Positions 6,411 through 7,808 of a stretch of 7,808 bases of DNA are shown one piece after another. Below the pieces are notes generated by a model that worked only from the letters and a program-made list of their open reading frames with translations, was not told the origin of the DNA and searched no databases. The stretch is from the NCBI GenBank assembly GCA_021827285.1, contig JAKAWM010000119.1, positions 1 to 7,808 on the forward strand, given 5' to 3'. Within the stretch, counting starts at the first letter, position 1; each line of letters starts with the position of its first letter. The position numbers were made by a program, and so were the translations under genes. The stretch comes from Actinomycetes bacterium (GTDB taxonomy: Bacteria > Actinomycetota > Acidimicrobiia > Acidimicrobiales > Palsa-688).

Positions 6411-6738
6411 TCAAGCGGACTTGGCCCTTGACCCCTCGCCCGCGCCCAACAGACGGACCCTCCTCTTGTCCTTCACCACGTTGACCTCGAGAAAGCCCCC
6501 GAGCACGCGCACGTACTGTTCGAGCACGTCGATCGTCACGTTGTGGGGCCGCTCTATGCCGGCACCCGTGGTTGGGACACTCCCAAGCGCTTGGTAAGTT
6601 CGCGCTGGGGTGAAGCCAGCCTGCTCCCTTAGGGTTGTGAGCTTGCTGGCCAGCAGCAGTTCGCTCTCGATCTCCGCGACGCGCTCGGCTGCGCCTTCTG
6701 CCGCGAGCACCCGCTCCTCCCAGTTCTTTTGCGCTCAC
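6411..6738 (-). pseudogene. XRE/HigA-like antitoxin with three frame errors
   Basis: Antitoxins of this kind neutralise the adjacent HigB-like toxin and repress the operon through an HTH domain. The expected GTG start (6738) has AAGGAGG eight bases upstream and reads M-S-A-K. An extra A in the AAAA run (6727-6730) then throws the frame; skipping one base gives K-N-W-E-E-R-V-L-A-A-E, typical of the family. The central HTH is out of frame: an extra C in the CCCC run (6607-6610) hides Q-R-E-L-T-K-R-L-G-V-S-Q-P-R-V, and a missing base near 6561 restores the frame to I-E-R-P-H-N-V-T-I-D-V-L-E-Q-Y-V-R-V-L-G-G. The tail reads L-E-V-N-V-V-K-D. A shorter protein from the GTG at 6710 (GGAGG five bases upstream) would run open to the TGA at 6411, 99 residues, but with a scrambled recognition helix. 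Confidence 0.75.
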
Positions 6739-7072
6739 CGTCTCTTCCTCCTTGGTCGTGCGCCCTCGCTTTCTTTGGCCTCGCCCTCCAGGGCCGCTTG
6801 GGCAGCCCTTCTTGCCTTGCAGGCGCTTCAGGTGGTCCTGCAAACGCAGGTCGGCCAGGGTCACGCTGTCGACGTAGCACTTGGACCAGCTCTTTGATGT
6901 TGTTGTAGCGGCTGGCCTTCACCGTGTCGACGAGCGGCCGGCCGAGCGCCGGTCCGTAGCTCCTCAGCACCCTGAGGGCGGCCAGCAGCACCTCGGCGTC
7001 CGGCTGGAGGAGCGAGTTGGCCCACTCCTCGAAGACAGGGTGGAGCTCGACTTCCCAGGACTCGTCGGCTAC
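6739..7072 (-). pseudogene. HigB/Gp49-like (RelE superfamily) toxin with lost start and internal deletion
   Basis: Ribosome-dependent mRNA interferases of the phage Gp49-like family have about 110-120 residues. Here the frame from 7072 reads (V)-A-D-E-S-W-E-V-E-L-H-P-V-F-E-E-W-A, then R-V-L-R-S-Y-G-P-A-L-G-R-P, V-D-T-V-K-A-S-R-Y-N-N-I-K-E-L, closely matching the family's N-terminal half. The position where Met is expected is GTA, not GTG, and the next upstream in-frame codons reach a stop without any start. After K-E-L (about 6889) the family's central beta strands with the L-F-A-F-D-P and G-D-K elements are missing. Homology resumes one frame over with W-S-K-C-Y-V, L-A-D-L-R-L-Q-D-H-L-K-R-L-Q, the usual C-terminus. 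The gene is therefore doubly dead. The antitoxin remnant follows directly, in the normal toxin-first order. The 3' boundary is approximate. Confidence 0.8.
6747..6753 (-). promoter_or_regulatory. Shine-Dalgarno marking the original antitoxin start
   Basis: AAGGAGG on the minus strand, eight bases before the GTG at 6738. It identifies the ancestral antitoxin start even though the frame is broken six codons later or sooner, and it lies inside the toxin's 3' end, as expected for a coupled toxin-antitoxin pair. Confidence 0.6.
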
Positions 7073-7074
7073 GT

Positions 7075-7092
7075 GATAATGATGCCGTTATC
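7075..7092. repeat. Small inverted repeat upstream of the toxin remnant
   Basis: Plus strand GATAA (7075-7079) and TTATC (7088-7092) are perfect inverted arms around eight bases, just before the toxin's former start codon. The A/T-rich spot stands out from its surroundings. It may be the remnant of the operator through which such antitoxins repress their own operon; five-base arms can also occur by chance. Confidence 0.3.
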
Positions 7093-7244
7093 GGCTCGGC
7101 AGGGCGTCGGTGGGGCTAGCAAGTCAACCGTCCGGTAAGGCTGGTTTGGACCGGCGTTGTGAGGTACGACCGCTGGCCTGTGGCGAGGGGCAGTTGGCGC
7201 GAGAGGTGCCGTTCTGGCGCGACTCTGTAGTTCTTCGGGCCGGA

Positions 7245-7421
7245 TTACCGAGCGCGCATTATGTTGCGGGCCTCCCGCTCTACTTCGCCGGTTACCGGGT
7301 GCCGGTTGTAACGCGCCCGGATGTTCCGTTGCGCCCTGGCCCTAAGTGTGGCGATGGCGGGACCTCCGTCCGGTTCGATCTGGGCAACAGGTGCCCGTGC
7401 TGGACGCGAGACCGTGCTCAC
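7245..7421 (-). CDS. Doubtful 58-residue hypothetical peptide
   Basis: Frame from GTG 7421 to TAA 7245. The N-terminal half is nondescript, whereas the C-terminal half is rich in charged residues (R-A-R-A-Q-R-N-I-R-A-R-Y, then H-P-V-T-G-E-V-E-R-E-A-R-N-I-M), looks helical and has mostly G/C third positions, which is unlike a random shadow frame. No Shine-Dalgarno precedes the GTG, and a stop lies two codons upstream, so it may be the tail of an eroded longer gene. I recognise no family. Confidence 0.25.
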   Translation of the reverse strand: MSTVSRPARAPVAQIEPDGGPAIATLRARAQRNIRARYNRHPVTGEVEREARNIMRAR

Positions 7422-7495
7422 GCATCAACTGGCCCGCAAGCTGGCGTTTGGTGGTAGGGCCGGCTCCAGCTCGACGGCTGTTGGGAGAAATGACG

Positions 7496-7808
7496 TTACA
7501 CCCGCTCGATTCGGACGCCATTTGCATGCGACGCGAGCGGGCCAAGATCCTCAACGTCGCTACTGAGAACGACGCCGCCTGGTTCAGCACTGGCGACGAC
7601 AATGGCGTCCACGGCGGATCCGGGGCCCGCGAGATGCCGGAGCTCGCCTGCGCGACGAGCGAGGCTCTTTGGGAGTTCCTCCCTGACGTCGCAGGTCTTG
7701 AGCAGTCGGTTCGCCGTCGCGTCATCGTGTTGACGCCCGGTGACCGACTCGGCGAGCACGACGGAGGGAACGAGGGGTGGCCACTGGCCGTCGCGGACCA
7801 GTGCGCGG
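7496..7808 (-). CDS. VapC-like PIN-domain toxin ribonuclease (5' end outside window)
   Basis: PIN-domain RNases of VapC type cut RNA using Mg2+ held by conserved acidic residues. The minus-strand frame enters at the right edge and is open for 103 residues to TAA at 7496. It starts within R-A-L-V-R-D-G-Q-W, then V-P-S-V-V-L-A-E-S-V-T-G-R, which carries the conserved Glu. G-S-A-V-D-A-I-V-V-A-S-A has the third-motif Asp, and V-L-S-S-D-V-E-D-L the final Asp. VapC proteins usually have 125-135 residues, so about 25-30 N-terminal residues with the first Asp are missing outside the window, where a vapB antitoxin would be expected. No damage is visible, in contrast to the toxin-antitoxin pair downstream. 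Confidence 0.86.
   Translation of the reverse strand, partial: RALVRDGQWPPLVPSVVLAESVTGRQHDDATANRLLKTCDVREELPKSLARRAGELRHLAGPGSAVDAIVVASAEPGGVVLSSDVEDLGPLASHANGVRIERV

Larger units (their letters stand above)
7073..7495. other. 423-base gap between toxin remnant and VapC-like gene
   Basis: No convincing gene on either strand. Plus-strand open frames (7110-7457, 7321-7566) show no domain and poor third-position bias. The only candidate is the 58-residue minus-strand frame listed separately. The segment contains TTGACT on the minus strand (around 7125), a good -35 hexamer, but no matching -10 at the right distance. It may hold the lost promoter of the broken toxin-antitoxin pair or further eroded sequence. 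Confidence 0.5.

Noticed and set aside
5857..6864. A single 335-residue minus-strand open frame.
   Set aside because: It is a composite: the C-terminal tail of the broken toxin, an out-of-frame passage through the antitoxin, and the kinase C-lobe. The middle is arginine/glycine-rich nonsense.
7361..7381. GGTTCGATC resembling a tRNA T-loop.
   Set aside because: The flanking bases do not form the five-pair T-stem and no other tRNA arms can be found.
7342..7725. 127-residue minus-strand frame across the VapC-like gene and the gap.
   Set aside because: Shadow of the PIN-domain frame; Ser/Arg-rich with no domain.
1..7808. CRISPR arrays, insertion sequences, rRNA or tRNA genes.
   Set aside because: No regularly spaced repeats, no transposase frame or terminal inverted repeats and no RNA gene could be seen by reading both strands.

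Overview
The window is GC-rich DNA with strong G/C preference at third codon positions, frequent GTG/TTG starts, a possibly leaderless promoter and actinobacterial-type envelope proteins. It looks like a chromosomal piece of an actinomycete-like bacterium (Actinomycetota, perhaps Acidimicrobiia-like; this is inference from style and gene content only). Every gene I can support lies on the minus strand, so transcription runs from high to low coordinates. The many long plus-strand open frames are antisense shadows.

Right part (about 5857-7808), a toxin-antitoxin and resistance-gene graveyard: the C-terminal part of a VapC-like PIN toxin runs in from the right edge and ends at 7496. A 423-base stretch follows with at most one doubtful 58-codon frame. 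Next come three broken genes in a row: a HigB/Gp49-like (RelE superfamily) toxin with a lost start codon and a missing middle, its XRE/HigA-like antitoxin with three single-base frame errors, and the C-terminal part of an aminoglycoside/macrolide-type phosphotransferase with no N-lobe and one frameshift.

Middle (4612-5740), a compact three-cistron unit: a 49-residue acidic peptide with a textbook Shine-Dalgarno, a GerMN-Gmad2 protein of 281 residues without a visible signal peptide, and a 30-residue single-span membrane peptide. Both junctions are ATGA stop-start overlaps, suggesting translational coupling. The unit ends in a hairpin. This is the most interesting intact arrangement in the window; its function is unknown.

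Left part (1-4490), an envelope/lipid group: a lipoprotein alpha/beta hydrolase, a 614-residue GT-C-type membrane glycosyltransferase, a secreted LppX/LolA-like protein with its own extended -10 promoter, and a two-hotdog acyl-ACP thioesterase whose 3' end lies beyond the left edge. The first three act in the membrane or outside it. The thioesterase belongs to cytoplasmic fatty acid metabolism. Co-direction and spacing (59-118 bases) suggest neighbours with related roles, but not necessarily one operon.
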